Below, in pieces: positions 1 through 13,013 of a DNA stretch of 64,000 bases (position 1 is the first letter of the stretch; each line of letters starts with the position of its first letter). The stretch lies in contig CAMQGK010000638.1 of NCBI GenBank assembly GCA_947000775.1, positions 26,947,501 through 27,011,500 on the forward strand, read 5' to 3'. Both the position numbers and the translations under genes were made by a program. This stretch comes from Pterois miles. Lineage: Eukaryota > Chordata > Actinopteri > Perciformes > Scorpaenidae. The notes beneath the pieces are model-generated. The model saw only the letters and a list, made by a program, of their open reading frames with translations. It searched no databases and was not told where the DNA came from.

Positions 1-150
1 ACATCTCATGGCAATCCATCCAGTAGCTGTTGAGACATTTCACTGAAGAACTAAATTGCCAACCTCAGTAAGATTCATCCTCTGGGGTCCATGAATGTCG
101 AAATGTCATGGTTCATCCATCCAGCAGTTTTTGAGATATTTCTTCCTACA
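1..150 (-). repeat. Dispersed teleost repeat fragment (family R4)
   Basis: Contains phrases such as catccatccagcag and cctctggggtcc. These are the reverse complement of the repeat at 2435-2600, which reads gattgccatgaaatttggta and ccccagaggatgaatcc. The fragment runs off the left edge. Confidence 0.6.
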
Positions 151-817
151 TGTTCTTAGTCTAAGATACAGCACAGTCAGACTCTGGTATTGATCAATGA
201 CCCTGTTGCCTTGTGCGGATACGTTATTAGCATTTTGTGCTATAGAGAAGAGAAGTAAACAGTATAATACAAACACAACGGTGTCTGGGGTCCGAGTGCA
301 GCGCATTTAGGAATAAGTGTGTGTAGGAGGTTTTATAATGATTTATAATGGTGTGAGGGGTTGCTAATAGTGGTGTCATCTCTGTCCTTGGACTGTGTGC
401 GTGTGCATGTACGTGCATGTATTATTAACACAGCTTGCGTCAGAGGTCACAGGATTTGGATTCAGACGCATCCCTCAGTGTGTGAATGTTAAGCTCTCCT
501 GGTCAACTGAGGACAAAAAATCAGGCGTCATCACCATCTTTGTAAACTGTATGCAAATAGACTCTATATAGTGTATAACAGCTGAGCTCTTCCATGGAGC
601 CTCACCAATGGGGTGTTTTCTTGAATGGAAGAGAGACACAGCAGCATTGTGTGAGCTGAAATCCACAATAACACTGGCGGTGTCTCAGTAAAGTGACATT
701 TTCAGCTCCACGTTTAGCTCTGGGCCCAAATCAGCACTTTATGCTGCTGGAAGTCACAAAACGTTTACCTGCAGCAGTTTAATAGCATTGCGTAGTATAA
801 TAGCAACGCTGTCCCTA
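151..817. other. No gene recognised
   Basis: Apparently single-copy sequence. Short open frames of about 60 codons lack splice context, codon bias or recognisable motifs. Confidence 0.5.
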
Positions 818-912
818 TGCATCCATCCATTTTCTATATCTCTTTATCCTGCTCAGGGTCACGGGGTGTTTAAACATATCCCAGCATGCATTGGACCAGA
901 TGCAGGGTACTT
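818..912 (-). mobile_element. SINE tail fragment, second GGAT-tailed family
   Basis: Reads catccatccattttct, then tcctgctcagggtcacgggg and cccagcatgcattgg. This matches the 3' part of a common fish SINE in reverse orientation. Only the tail end is present. Confidence 0.55.
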
Positions 913-1014
913 AACTACTTTCAATTGTGATTATTTTCTTCTTTCTTATAATATAATGTGCTGTAGATGTACTGCATTCATAGCAGCACCAATAATTTCA
1001 CTACATACAGTAAA

Positions 1015-1515
1015 ATATGTGAAAAATGTCCAAAAAAAAGGGGGGGAGAAATGTCAGGAAAGTGTCTGAAGAATATCTTTTAAATGTGTGAAAAATGTCC
1101 AAAGAAATTACAAAAATTGTGTGAAAAATGTTCAAAATATATGTGAAAAATATTTGTGAAAAATGTCCAAAAAATTAAAAAAAAAAAGAAAATTGGAAAA
1201 TGTCGGGAATATATGTGAAAAATGTCTTAAAATTTGTGAAAAATGTAAAATAATAATAACAATTTTTTAGAAAATCTTCAAAAATTTCAAAATAAACTGT
1301 GGAAATTTTCAGGAAATGTGAAAGATATCCTCAAATTTTTGAAAAATTTATGAAAAATGTCAAATGTCTGAAAAATTGTGAAAATGTCAGGAAAGTTTGT
1401 GAAAATCATCAAAAAAATATGTGAGAAATGTCAAATGTGTGAAAAATGTCAGGAAAATGTGTGAAAATATATTTAAAATATGCAAAAATGTAAAAAAAAA
1501 AAATGTCCAAATAAT
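1015..1515 (+). repeat. Decayed A-rich minisatellite
   Basis: A unit close to gtgaaaaatgtc recurs about 20 times with substitutions and spacers over 500 bp. It is strongly strand-asymmetric (A and G on plus, few C). This is a decayed tandem array. No coding is seen. Confidence 0.85.
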
Positions 1516-2434
1516 AAAAAGCTCTTCAGAGAAGCACAGAAAAAACATTTCTTAATATAGTTTGAGTCTCTCAAAAGGAGGAAAGAAAAGGCTTTTCATT
1601 TTATATTTCTTTCTCTCCAATATCATAAGTTCGGAGGCCCCTTCAGTTAAAAGGGTTAATGTTTAAAAGGGTTAATGTTTAGCAGTGGCTCAGTGGGAAA
1701 ATAAGTCAGATAATGTATAATTGTGCTGATATAATATAATATAATATAATAGCAAATAGTGCATAATAGAAACCAGTGACAGGATGTTGTACTACATGCA
1801 GGATAAGCAGTTTATTTAAATTTTAGAGCTGTGGGATCATTTTGCTTAAAGAGCTGCTAATCTTTACAGAATGTCATTAGTTTAACCGTCACATGATGTG
1901 GAAATGCAGTTTCAGAAGCTTTTACACTTTAAAAAACATTGAAATGCTGATGGGAAACATGGATTTGATATTAAAAAGCTAAACATTAAAGAAATCGAAC
2001 AGCGGCAGCTTGTCGTGGTGTCATCTGTCAGATACTGATTTGAAGTCTAAAACTTTGGACTGAGAGAAACACTAATGACCACAAATTAAGTCTGGAGTTT
2101 AGCTGCAGCTCAGTCTCCGTCACATCTGTTTGTGTTTTCCATCCTTTCAGGCAGACTTGACAGAGTTTGCAAGGCGTATATCCTCAGAGGAGATCTGATA
2201 GGAGCACTCAGTATTGATCTGACTTTTAGTGGAACCACAAACAGGCTGATGTTTCAGCTAATGTGCCTTTCACTGAGCCTAATGCTGCCGGGATGTTTCC
2301 TCGCTGAAGTTGACAGAGTTTAATGTGTGAATGTGAGACCAGCGTGATGAGCTCATACCTCTGATTCTGCCATTGATTAGTAAAACGTGAGCTGTCCTTT
2401 ACATCTGTGATGCCACGATAGTGTCAGTCTGTCG
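1516..2434. other. No gene recognised; small ATAAT run
   Basis: AT-rich single-copy sequence. A short (ATAAT)n tract lies at 1733-1752 and a direct repeat (aaaagggttaatgttt) at 1649-1681. No exon-like segment stands out. Confidence 0.5.
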
Positions 2435-2600
2435 GGCAGAGACTGAAATATCTCTACTATGGGACAGATTGCCATGAAATTTGGTACAGCCACTCATGGT
2501 CCCCAGAGGATGAATCCTAGTGACTTTGGTGATCCCCTGACTTTCTACTGCCACTATGAGGTTGACATTTTTGGGTTTTAAGTGAAGTGTCTCAGGTTGA
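2435..2600 (+). repeat. Dispersed teleost repeat (family R4)
   Basis: Contains gattgccatgaaatttggta, catggtccccagaggatgaa and gactttggtgatcccctga. This phrase series is familiar from many fish genomes. It is homologous in reverse to the fragment at the left edge of the window. Confidence 0.65.
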
Positions 2601-3982
<1,382 letters not shown>

Positions 3983-4116
3983 GGGTCCACAGCTGAGAGG
4001 TGATACATGGCTCAGTAATAGTCGGAGCCCTGGGGAGAGCAGCTCTGTGGCCTCGGTAAGAGACTATCGACACACACCTTCACACCCAGTCACACACACA
4101 CAGTCACGAGAGTGCA

Positions 4117-4190
4117 GGAGTACACACTGGAGTACACACCGGAGTGCACACAGGAGTACACACAGGAGTACACACAGGAGTACACACAGG
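4117..4190 (+). repeat. 12-bp minisatellite
   Basis: Six tandem copies of ggagtacacaca with few substitutions. The last three units are identical, which suggests recent slippage or unequal exchange at the 3' side. Confidence 0.92.
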
Positions 4191-4673
4191 TTTGACTAAT
4201 ATCTGCCTCTGAAGGCTGATATGTCCTTTTAGTTTTTTTTTTTTTTCCCATTTTCTTGCCAGACATTGAGACATAATCATTAGTTGACATTAATGTTTTT
4301 CTTGTCTGGCTTGAAAATCCTCTGAAATGCATTTAGTAAAATCTTTGAATGAAACAAGACGGGTGCTGTTCTCCTAAGGGTGCTTTCACAAGACAGGGTC
4401 TGTTTGGCTGGTCTGTCGTCTATTTAGTTTAGAGATGCTAATTTAAATTTTTTTTTTTCTAACCGATAGCTGACCTGATTAGCTGACAAGATGTTAGTGC
4501 ATGCAGGGGTGATGCACAAACAGGTGAAATCCGTCATTTATCACCAGCTGCAGTGTCCCGGTTTCCCCGCCTCGGAGAGTTAGCAGCCACGATGCTGCGT
4601 GTATTGTCGTGGACGTGTGCAGCCACTTTCCCAGTTTAAGTCTCCATCAGCAGTCCCCATATGGACCAAGTAC
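4191..4673. other. No gene recognised
   Basis: AT-rich with short poly-T runs at 4236 and 4449. No motif of interest. Confidence 0.45.
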
Positions 4674-4768
4674 TGAGTGTGAACTGGTAGCTGCAGAGGT
4701 GCCAGTTGGCCTCTTTGGCACTGCAGAGGTGCCCTTGAGCAAGGCACCAAACCCCCAACTGCCCCCCT
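4674..4768 (+). mobile_element. SINE fragment with TTGAGCAAGGCAC motif
   Basis: Reads gagtgtgaactggtagctgc, then tgcccttgagcaaggcacc and cccccaactgcccc. This is a recognisable portion of a widespread fish tRNA-type SINE. Head and tail are missing. Confidence 0.6.
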
Positions 4769-5963
4769 GGCCTCCCTCGCTCTGACATCTCTCCATTGAT
4801 TCATCTATATAGGTCCTATTTGTGCATTTATGTATTTCAGGTCTGTGTGTAAAAAACTGTGTCTTCTTCCATCGTTTAGTTTAGCTGTGAGGTTACAGCT
4901 GTGTGTCAGCCCGGCGTAACGATAACGAGTATCAATCAAACGAGTATCGAGACTCAAGGCTTGCTTGGCACCTGTAAATTAAAGTGAAGGTGGTTAGCCC
5001 CGAAGTTAGCAACAGCTCCAGCTCAGGCTCACTTAAGACCAGATTTTCTCCTTCAAGAGACGAGCTGCTCCTCTGACTTACTCAACTTTTTATTTAATTT
5101 CTATTAAGCATTAATCTGTCAAAATTCGGCTAAAAATCGGTTAAACGGTTAATTACGAACATCGCTAGTCTGTTTCGGTTTCACAGCACATAAATTAAAG
5201 CAGACCAAATAAAAAAATGAGGTGCTGAGGGGCGTGTACGAGGACCCAACTTGCCGACAGTTTGCAGAGATGCCAAAAGAAAAGAAGGAGAAACACATCT
5301 ATTTTAAACATAATGAAAGACTTGGATGTCAACAGGTTTTTGGATGTGCACAAAAACCGACCTTTTCAAGAAGCTGGTTGATGGATTGAAAAGGGGAGGC
5401 TGTGTTCGCCACTGGTAACATTAATCTGATTACGCACAGCTGCATGTAAATGGGAATAATAGAAGAATTTTCATTATCATCAGCCATGTAAACAGCTTAG
5501 TAAGAGTATTATGTTTTTTTGGAATAAGAGCAAAAAACACAATAATTTGTGCATACAAACAGTCATTGTCAGACTCACTGTAAAAAACTGATTGTATCAA
5601 AGCAGAAAAACCATCATCTGCTTTATTCCAATCATCCTTCTTCATTACTTTTCCTACATTACCCACAATGCTAACAGTTCAGTCAGAGATTCAGGTGTGT
5701 TATGCTAGCAGCAGCTAATGTAGCCTCGAGCCCATGGTTGTAGAGTATAATAAGAACTGGATACGCCACCGCTGCCGCTCAGCCTTGCTCCCAGTGTTTT
5801 CTAGTGATGCAGCGACAAATCACGTCCCGTCGCAGACGTCTGGAAAACTATCGACCAAACACCTCAAACTGCAAACAAGATCCATTATCACTCTGTTGTG
5901 AATTCTTCATCTATGGAGGGTTTAAATTTGTTAAACTCTCCTTGAGACGAGAAAATAAATAAA
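4769..5963. other. No gene recognised
   Basis: Single-copy and old-repeat sequence. Around 5100-5165 the phrase ggttaaacggttaattacg resembles a decayed TIR-element end. No exon could be supported. Confidence 0.4.
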
Positions 5964-7256
5964 TAGATGGATCACTAGGAAGATGGATGGGTGGATGGAT
6001 GGATGGATGGGTGGGTGGATGGATGGATGGATAGGTAGGTAGGTTGATGGATGAATGGTTGGATGATGGATGGATAGGTAGGTAGGTTGATGGATGGATG
6101 GATGGATAATGGATGGATGGATGGATGATGGATGGATAGGTAGGTAGGTTAATGGATGGATGGATGGATAATGGATGGATGGATGGATGATGGATGGATA
6201 GATAGGTAGATTGATGGATGGATGGATGGATAATGGATGGATGGATGATGGATGGATAGGTAGGTAGATTGATGGATGGATGGATGGATGATGGATGGAT
6301 AGGTAGGTAGATTGATGGATGGATGGATGGATAATGGATGGATGGATGATGGATGGATAGGTAGGTAGATTGATGGATGGATGTGGTGGTATGGATGGAT
6401 GGATGATGGATGGATAGGTAGGTAGGTTGATGGTTGGATGGATGGATAATGGATGGATGGATGGATGATGGATGGATAGATAGGTAGATTGATGGATGGA
6501 TGAATGGATGGATGGATGATGGATGGATAGGTAGGTAGATTGGGTGGTGGTTATGGATGGATGGATGGATGATGGATGGATAGGTAGGTAGATTGATGGA
6601 TGGATGGATGGATGATGGATGGATGGATGGATGGATGGATAGGTAGGTAGATTGATGGATGGATGGATGGATAATGGATGGATGGATGATGGATGGATAG
6701 GTAGGTAGATTGATGGATGGATGGATGGATGATGGATGGATGGATGATGGATGGATAGGTAGGTAGATTGATGGATGGATGGATGGATGATGGATGGATG
6801 GATGATGGATGGATAGGTAGGTAGATTGATGGATGGATGGATGGATGATGGATGGATGGATGATGGATGGATGGATAGGTAGGTAGATGGATGATGGATG
6901 GATAGGTAGGTAGGTTGATGGATGGATGGATGGATAATGGATGGATGGATGGGTAGGTAGAGGGATGGATGGATGGATGGGTGGGTGGGGGGATGGATGG
7001 AGGGAGGGATAATGGAGGAGGAGGATGAGGAGGATAGGTAGGTAGATTGAGGAGGAGGAGGATAAGGGTGGGATGGATGGATAGGTAGGTAGATTGATGG
7101 ATGGATGATGGATGGATGGATGATGGATGGATAGGTAGGTAGATTGATGGATGGATGGATGGATGATGGATGGATGGATGGATGGATGGATAGGTAGGTA
7201 GATTGATGGATGGATGGATGGATGATGGATGGATGATGGATGGATAGGTAGACGGA
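5964..7256 (+). repeat. 1.3-kb TGGA satellite with higher-order unit
   Basis: A GATG/TGGA tetranucleotide array. A longer unit of roughly 45-60 bp is superimposed, marked by ataggtaggtagattgatgg, and recurs about twenty times. At 6960-7070 the array changes to GGA/GGGTGG variants. The reverse frame encodes a stop-free His-Pro-Ser-Ile repeat of 456 codons. It follows from the tetranucleotide lacking stops and is not a gene. The unit resembles the GGAT tail of the local SINEs. Confidence 0.95.
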
Positions 7257-8044
7257 TGCAGTATATCAGTCTGGAGGTCATTATTATTCATCAGATCTGT
7301 GCCGTCATCTCGATGTAAAGTCTGTGTGCTGAGCAGGAGAATCCTACTGAGCATATTCAGCGCGCCCCCGAAAGTAAACCCCGACGCTAGAAACCATCTT
7401 TGGGGTCTGTGCCAGGTGAGCAGTTCATTGGACTGACTAGGCTCCATCTTGGTGGGTCTGGTATCCGGTTCCTATTATACTGTACACCCTTCACACTGCT
7501 CCCTGCGGATCCACTAAGTCCTTCATACTAGTTATGCAGCAGTACGTGTGAACAGACTTTGATATGTAAAACTGGTGGAGTACCCCTTTAATTCAGCTAA
7601 ATCCCAACATGCTGGAGTTCAGAGACAAAACAACAAAAACACGCGACACTGTCGTAATACTTTGGTGTATGTGGTGAAGACAAAAGACAACACAGACACA
7701 CTTGACCACACATAGTGAATCATTTATCCTTTTTCGGGAGTTTAGATCCGGGCGACCTTTCTCGGGCCGAGGCCTGACCGTCTAACAGCAGGAGGCAGTT
7801 CAGGGTGAGTAACGGCGCCTCTTTTTCTCACCTCTAACAGATTTGAGGAGATAAGAAACGACACTCTCACACACACTCCGCCATTTCTGTTGAGATGTCA
7901 GAGCTGAGCTGAGGATGCCGGTGTCTTTTGTATTCTGTCACAGTGGCTTTCAGCAAAATGGGAAAATAGATTGAGGTGTGCAGAAACAATGGAGGCATTA
8001 AAAGAAAGAAAGAAAAAAAATTAAAAAAGATAATAGTATTTTAC
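7257..8044. other. No gene recognised between satellite and exon 2
   Basis: This would be intron 2 or deeper of the minus-strand gene. At 7382-7447 a minus-strand frame opens into the satellite (MEPSQSNELLTWHRP). It has no splice support and is not called. A plus-strand GTGAGTAA donor-like site at 7805 has no convincing partner. Confidence 0.4.
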
Positions 8045-8082
8045 CTGATCCCCATCTTTCTGTACCGGCACAGCATCCACTG
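8045..8082 (-). CDS. Second coding exon (38 nt) of the same minus-strand gene
   Basis: On the minus strand a pyrimidine tract with tttctctctccag is followed by 38 nt and a GTAAAA donor. Joined to the phase-1 end of the exon at 48774, it reads TVDAVPVQKDGDQ with no stop and ends in phase 0. The acceptor is a tandem CAGCAG. Use of the second AG would drop three bases and change Thr-Val to Met. The next exon is not recognised in the 8 kb to the left, so the gene probably continues outside the window. A chance match of acceptor, donor, open frame and phase is possible but unlikely. Homology of the joined peptide was not tested. Confidence 0.68.
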
Positions 8083-8390
8083 CTGGAGAGAGAAAGAAAC
8101 ACAGAGATGAATTAAAGATAATTTCATTATCGGTAGCTGCAGGTATCAGACCGTGGCAGGAAACACAGATGCAAGAAGTCATCAGTCCAGAATACACAAT
8201 TGCTTTGTCTCAGCTATCCGTGATAGAAGAGGGCGAGAGAGGGAAGGAGAAACAGGAGGATAGAGGCGTGAGCGAGGGACAGAGAGAGAGAGAGATAACA
8301 CTATGTCAAACTGATGCAGCCCTCAACATGCTCTCTGAGGGAAAATGACAACGCTGTCCACTATTTCTCTCTCACACACACAAACATAGC
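8083..8390. other. Intronic, polypyrimidine acceptor tract then purine-rich DNA
   Basis: Position 8083-8101 is the minus-strand acceptor pyrimidine tract. The rest has short GA runs (8281-8296) and no coding signal. Confidence 0.5.
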
Positions 8391-8478
8391 GTGCTAAAAT
8401 TAGATTAATTATCCATGCCAAGCTTTGGCACACAGAGGGCACAACCAGTATGAGTCATGAAGGCCAGAGATGATTCTG
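8391..8478 (+). other. Duplicated noncoding element, copy 1
   Basis: Matches 14074-14150 with a 22-bp identical core at 8393-8414 followed by shared blocks ttggcacac and gtatgagtca. The core holds two homeodomain-type ATTA motifs, and TGAGTCA is an AP-1 site. No other copy was noticed in the window. It could be a retained regulatory duplicate or an unrecognised old repeat. Confidence 0.6.
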
Positions 8479-8539
8479 AAATATGTGAGGGTGCTGGAGA
8501 GGGTAAGCCTTTAATATTTTAATAATTTAGTGGCTGTAA

Positions 8540-8900
8540 AATAGAAAATGGGAAGATTTGATGATGACCTCTCCATCTGTTGCCAGATGACCTTGAGTCT
8601 GACCTTTACAGTACATGAGGTTATCCAGCCTACCTGGCCGCGCGATTGGACGCATTCCTCTGACATCGTCGGTGTCGAGCGACGCATTTCATCGTCAGTC
8701 CACACAGACGCCGCTCGCAGAAGCTGGTTGCCAGGAACAGTCGATTTAACGTCTGTCATGTCGATCGAAGATTTATTTCTCTGCAAGTCGGCTCGCATCA
8801 ACCCGCGCGGCCGTGTCCATCTCATCCACGCTTGTCGCAGGTTTTATGTTGCCATTTTCTGGCTCTCGCTCGGGGAGATGACCCGTCGTTAATCCGCCCT
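8540..8900. promoter_or_regulatory. CpG-rich block 0.6 kb before exon 2
   Basis: Between about 8635 and 8885 I count roughly 30 CpG by eye in 260 bp, far above the surroundings. ATTGG (CCAAT-box) cores lie at both flanks (gcgattggacg, ctgattggctt). Both strands are open for more than 100 codons, as expected from high GC, and neither protein is recognised. In the direction of the minus-strand gene it lies just upstream of exon 2, so an alternative promoter is possible. It could also be an exapted repeat. Confidence 0.35.
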
Positions 8901-9120
8901 GCAGAGCTCTGATTGGCTTCGTGGTTTTTCCAACCGGGGAATCAGCACAACACCAGACCGCCTATTTGAATCTCTGAAAGCATCTGAGATATGAGCAGCA
9001 GCTCAGTTTGAGTTTGTGTTTCATGTTAACACGTCCAGTGATATTCGAAGTAAGAAATCTAGTTGTAGTCATGGACTCTGACTTGAGTTTTAACAGATAT
9101 AGACGAACAGAGCAAGAATT

Positions 9121-9745
9121 AAAGGACTGACGTCTCAGCAGGATTTGGAAAAACTAGTCCGTGTATTTATCTTCAGCCGACTGGACTACTGTAACGGTGT
9201 CTTTACTGGTCTCCCTGGCTGCTAGAGTCCTAACTAGGACCAAGAAAGTGGATCATATCAGTCCAGTTGTGAGGTCTCTACAGTGGCTTCCTGTCTCTTA
9301 GAGAACTGGTTTCAAAATATTCCTGCTGGTTTACAAAACGCTTAACGGTTTGATCTTCTGCTGTGTTCTGAAGCATCCAGACCTCTCAGGTGGTCTGGAT
9401 CAGGTCTGCTTCGTGTCCCCAGAGTCAGAACTAAACCTGCAGAAGCAGCGTTCAGTTTTCATGCATCAGATATTTGGAACAAGCTCCCAGAAATCCTTAG
9501 GACGACTCCAACTCTGAGCTGTTTTAAATCAAAGCTTAAAACTTTCCTGTTTGCAAATAATCATCTCATACTGCACTAGAACGTTTATTGCTTCTGTTTT
9601 AGCTTTTATTTTTAGCTTGGTTTTATTTTCTAATCTAATGGTTTTTATGTTTTAATGACTGTTTTAATTATGTCTTAATGTTCTTTTCTTGCCATGCTCT
9701 TGATTTGAAGCACTTTCAGTCTCCCTGTTGCTGAAATGTGCTGGA
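9121..9745 (+). pseudogene. L2-type LINE 3' end, reverse-transcriptase C-terminus relic
   Basis: Translation recovers LDYCN, then ARVLTRTKKVDHI, RSLQWLPVS and LLVYKTLNG. These are the familiar C-terminal blocks of fish L2/Maui-like LINE proteins. Stops, a frameshift and a deletion after LTGLP break it. It ends with the usual 3' tail (gctgaaatgtgctggacagataaa). This is a 5'-truncated, dead copy. Confidence 0.85.
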
Positions 9746-9859
9746 CAGATAAAGCTGCCTCTCCGTCTCTTATGCACCCGTCGACCTGCAGGTGTGCAAA
9801 CGTTTTGCAAAAGCTTGTCGGAGGAGAATCACTTCTCTTGCTTATGTTCCATCGCAGGC

Positions 9860-10115
9860 AGAATGCAGCGTTAAACTCCAATACACGAGATCTGACATAT
9901 AGCAGATGCATAATTGATCTAATTATTGCGATTTAATACCTTTTACAAAGCGTTTCTGTTTTATCTGGCAGCTTTTCTAGCTTTTATGGAACTGGTTTTG
10001 CAGAAACTCGTAGACCAATTACGCGCTTTGCAAATCTTTTTGCATGATGCTACTCAGCCAATCAAATCTGAGCATATTGAGTTGGATATGTCTGTTTACC
10101 GACATGTTGCTGCTA
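9860..10115 (+). mobile_element. Short TIR-type repeat, copy 1
   Basis: Homologous to 11729-12078: both share ggcagaat-cagcgtt, gatgcataattgat, ttttatggaactggtt, ctttgcaaatctttttg and gccaatcaaatctg. Neither codes. Probably a non-autonomous hAT-like element, given the tagggctggg end of the second copy. Confidence 0.55.
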
Positions 10116-11728
10116 TTATTAAATAACTCTGTCTTTCGACCGGAGGTCACCTGTCGACCTACAGGTGTCATCTCTTTAAAAAGAAATTCAAAGATAAAAT
10201 ACATTTCCACAGAGCTCAACAGTTTGAAAGTCCACAGATTCATAATTAGTCACAGACTGTCAGAAGATTATGTATTCAGCTGTGTGTTCATGTACCTGTC
10301 CGTCTCTTCACGGCTAATCCCGTGTACTGCTGGACCCATCAGCCTAAAACCGTGCTCATTTATGGCTGTATGCTCGAGGAGCTCTTGTAATTGCAGTGAT
10401 ACAGAGTTTTTAAAAACATGTTTTATTAAACTGACCCCTCACTACTCTGAACCGGCCGGTAGGAGCTGCAAGTGATCAACAGCTGTTTCAGGTTGGACTC
10501 TTATTTCCTCTACAGATATAGATTGTTCCTCTCTTAATTTGTAGGCTTTGGTAAGTTAACTGTATGTATGTGTAATGTATAATTATCGCTAAGCAAATGA
10601 CAAACTGAAGCGATTACAGACTACAGCGGTGTGCGTCGGCAGGAGGAGAGGTCGCCGGCGAGTCCTGCGGTTTGTTTGTCTCACAGAGCTAACAGCTAAC
10701 GAAGCGAAACACACAGCAGGACAGTTTCTGTTCAGAGGAAGCGTTAAACAGTCACCATGAAGCGTTAAGCAGCGAGTTGAGCTGCACGGAGCTGGTGACA
10801 GCTGCATAGATTCAAAATGAGAGCGAATCTGTTGCTTGAGACGATCGAGGGAAACACATCTGATGCGCGGGAGGCAGTTTGTGTTCACGCAATCAAACTT
10901 TCCTTTCAGAGACACCTGGCAGAGATCTGCTCTCGGCTGAGTGCACTTTTATAGAGGTAATTTGTTCACTCGACTTGCTAAACTGTTCTCTCAGATCACT
11001 CCGTTAATTTCCTCTATAATAAATGCTGCACTTATTCCATCAGTAGGAGCTGAAGTTACAGGTTGTTAGCTGTGTTTTAATGCAGAGGTCATTTCCATTT
11101 GTCCTTGTCCGTTGGTTCTCTGTGTCCACAGCTCTGATGCTGCTCTGGATGTTGTTTCACTTCCTTGTTTACTCTTCGGCTGCTGCTGCGTAAAGCAGCG
11201 CAGAGTAAACAGTGACAGTTGTCACGGACAAACTAAATGAGTTTCCAGGGTTTAATATGGTTTGATTTTGGACTCAGATATGTGGATATACTTTGAGTTA
11301 TCTTTGACGTCCTTTTCATGTATTTTATGAGGTATTTTCTGTTCAATATGAAAAGTTTTGTCCCTAGAACTCACCAGGCCTCATTCCTTTAAGTACGTTT
11401 CTGTCAAATGATTTTCTGTCTCAAAGCCCACAATGACTGAGCAGCACTTTTATTATAGATGGTGCAGACAGATGGGTAGTTCTGCTCAGCCTGGAGAAAA
11501 TGACACCAGGATTAGAGTAGTGTGTGTTAGCGGTGGAGAGATAATGACTCGGCATCAGTGGAAGCTCAGACAGTGGAGCGTTTTTGTATTTTGAGTCTTA
11601 AGTCACTGACTGGATTCTCAAAACAAGCTTGAGGAGAAAGTGAAGAAGAACCAACCAAAGATCACTTACTGAGGTTGTGACGAATGAAGAAAATACATCA
11701 ACACAGTCTGCTGCTATAATCTTGCTGA
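10116..11728. other. No gene recognised
   Basis: A GC-richer stretch at 10600-10930 has a 108-codon minus-strand frame without homology or splice context. The rest is single-copy or old repeat. Nothing is supported as coding. Confidence 0.4.
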
Positions 11729-12078
11729 TGGCCCATTAGTGGCAGAATACAGCGTTGGACTACAACAGGTTTACCAAAGTGGCTTCATTCTAGGGCTGGG
11801 CCAGATGGCTAATAATAATACCTCTGTGTTTTTAGCCTATATTGCAACATACGATATGTAACGGATGCATAATTGATAAAATTATTGAGAATTCATATAT
11901 TTTTACAGAGCATTTCTATTTAACCAGCCCAGCTTTTCTAGCCTTTATGGAACTGGTTTAGCAGCCCAAAACTCCGACCAGCTGCACGCTTTGCAAATCT
12001 TTTTGAGAGGTGCTACTAAGCCAATCAAATCTGTGCATTCTAATAAGCATTACGACTCGCGTTATTGAGTTAGATAAT
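11729..12078 (+). mobile_element. Short TIR-type repeat, copy 2
   Basis: Second member of the pair with 9860-10115. It contains a terminal-looking tagggctggg at 11791, as in fish hAT-derived elements. It is followed directly by SINE copy A, so the two are nested or abutted. Confidence 0.5.
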
Positions 12079-12118
12079 AGACACTTATACAGGAGAGACA
12101 AGACGACAGTCGACACTG

Positions 12119-12330
12119 TGGACCGGTCACCAGTCCATCACAGGGTACATAGAGATAGACAACCATTCACATTCACACCTACAGGACATTTAGTCATCAA
12201 TTAACCTGCATGTCTCTGGACTGTGGGAGGAAGCCGGAGAACCCGGAGAAAACCCGCGCTAGCACGGGGAGAACATGCAAACTTCACACAGAGGAGCCCC
12301 AAGCCGGATTTGAACCTGCGACAGTGCAGG
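12119..12330 (-). mobile_element. GGAT-tailed tRNA SINE, copy A (truncated)
   Basis: Carries the central and head-side body of the family: cagtccatcac, tgtgggaggaagccgg, gggagaacatgcaaac and a degenerate reverse B box (ggatttgaacc). The GGAT tail and 3' third are missing. Confidence 0.8.
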
Positions 12331-12380
12331 TGTCTTCCATCACCTTTAAACTCACAAACTCGCTGTGGCGCTTCACTTGT

Positions 12381-12405
12381 TTCTCTCTCTCTCTCTCTCT
12401 CTCTG
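12381..12405. repeat. Short (CT)n tract
   Basis: About 12 CT units next to SINE copy A. Confidence 0.85.
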
Positions 12406-13013
12406 TTCAGGCTCTTTTCCTGTTCCCTTCTTCCCTCCAATACAAAAACACACTCCCCATACGTACATCCATGCTCATACGCCTCACACCTACCCAGACA
12501 AACGCCAAATAACAATTCATATTTATACTCATCATTTATTACATCCCACGCAGAACAAGCCGTAAGATGTCGAGTGATATGTCACCTCTCTTTCCTTCTC
12601 AACAGCGATCAATCATTTAGGCGTTAGGGAGGAGACAGACTTCTGCACAGACGCCGATGAGAAACTTTGAGAACTTTAAATCATGAAATCAGCGATATTG
12701 TGTTCATAAATAACTCTTCTGTGACATGTCTCCCACTCTGAGTGTTTCTCTGGGTATGATTCATGAGCCTTGGGAGGTTTGTCAGTTGCTGTGGCTCACC
12801 GGCTCATCCTGGGCCCTGAAGGCTGAAACAGCTCGCCCATTAGCCCTTTTTCTGTCTCGCCTCCAGCTGGCATCCACCGTGTGTGCTTTGGCAGCATTCA
12901 GCTCCTATTATTTTCATTATTAATATGTTGGTTAGTTACCAAATGTCCAAATTTCCCATGGTGGCGTCTTCAGATGGCTTGTTTTGAAAGACCACTATTA
13001 ATTTATAATAACT
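12406..13013. other. No gene recognised
   Basis: Single-copy-looking intronic DNA with short open frames only. Confidence 0.4.

Noticed and set aside
5911..7447. Open frames of 456 and 298 codons on the minus strand encoding His-Pro-Ser-Ile repeats
   Set aside because: They are produced by the TGGA satellite, which lacks stops in this frame. No splice, start or domain evidence.
7382..7447. Frame MEPSQSNELLTWHRP as an exon 3 candidate of the minus-strand gene
   Set aside because: No acceptor before it and it runs into satellite DNA.
8548..8892. 114-codon plus-strand frame
   Set aside because: Overlaps a 104-codon frame on the other strand; CpG-rich DNA gives both by chance and neither is recognisable.
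9169..9560. Possible host gene from LDYCN and RSLQWLPVS residues
   Set aside because: These are LINE protein blocks with frame breaks.
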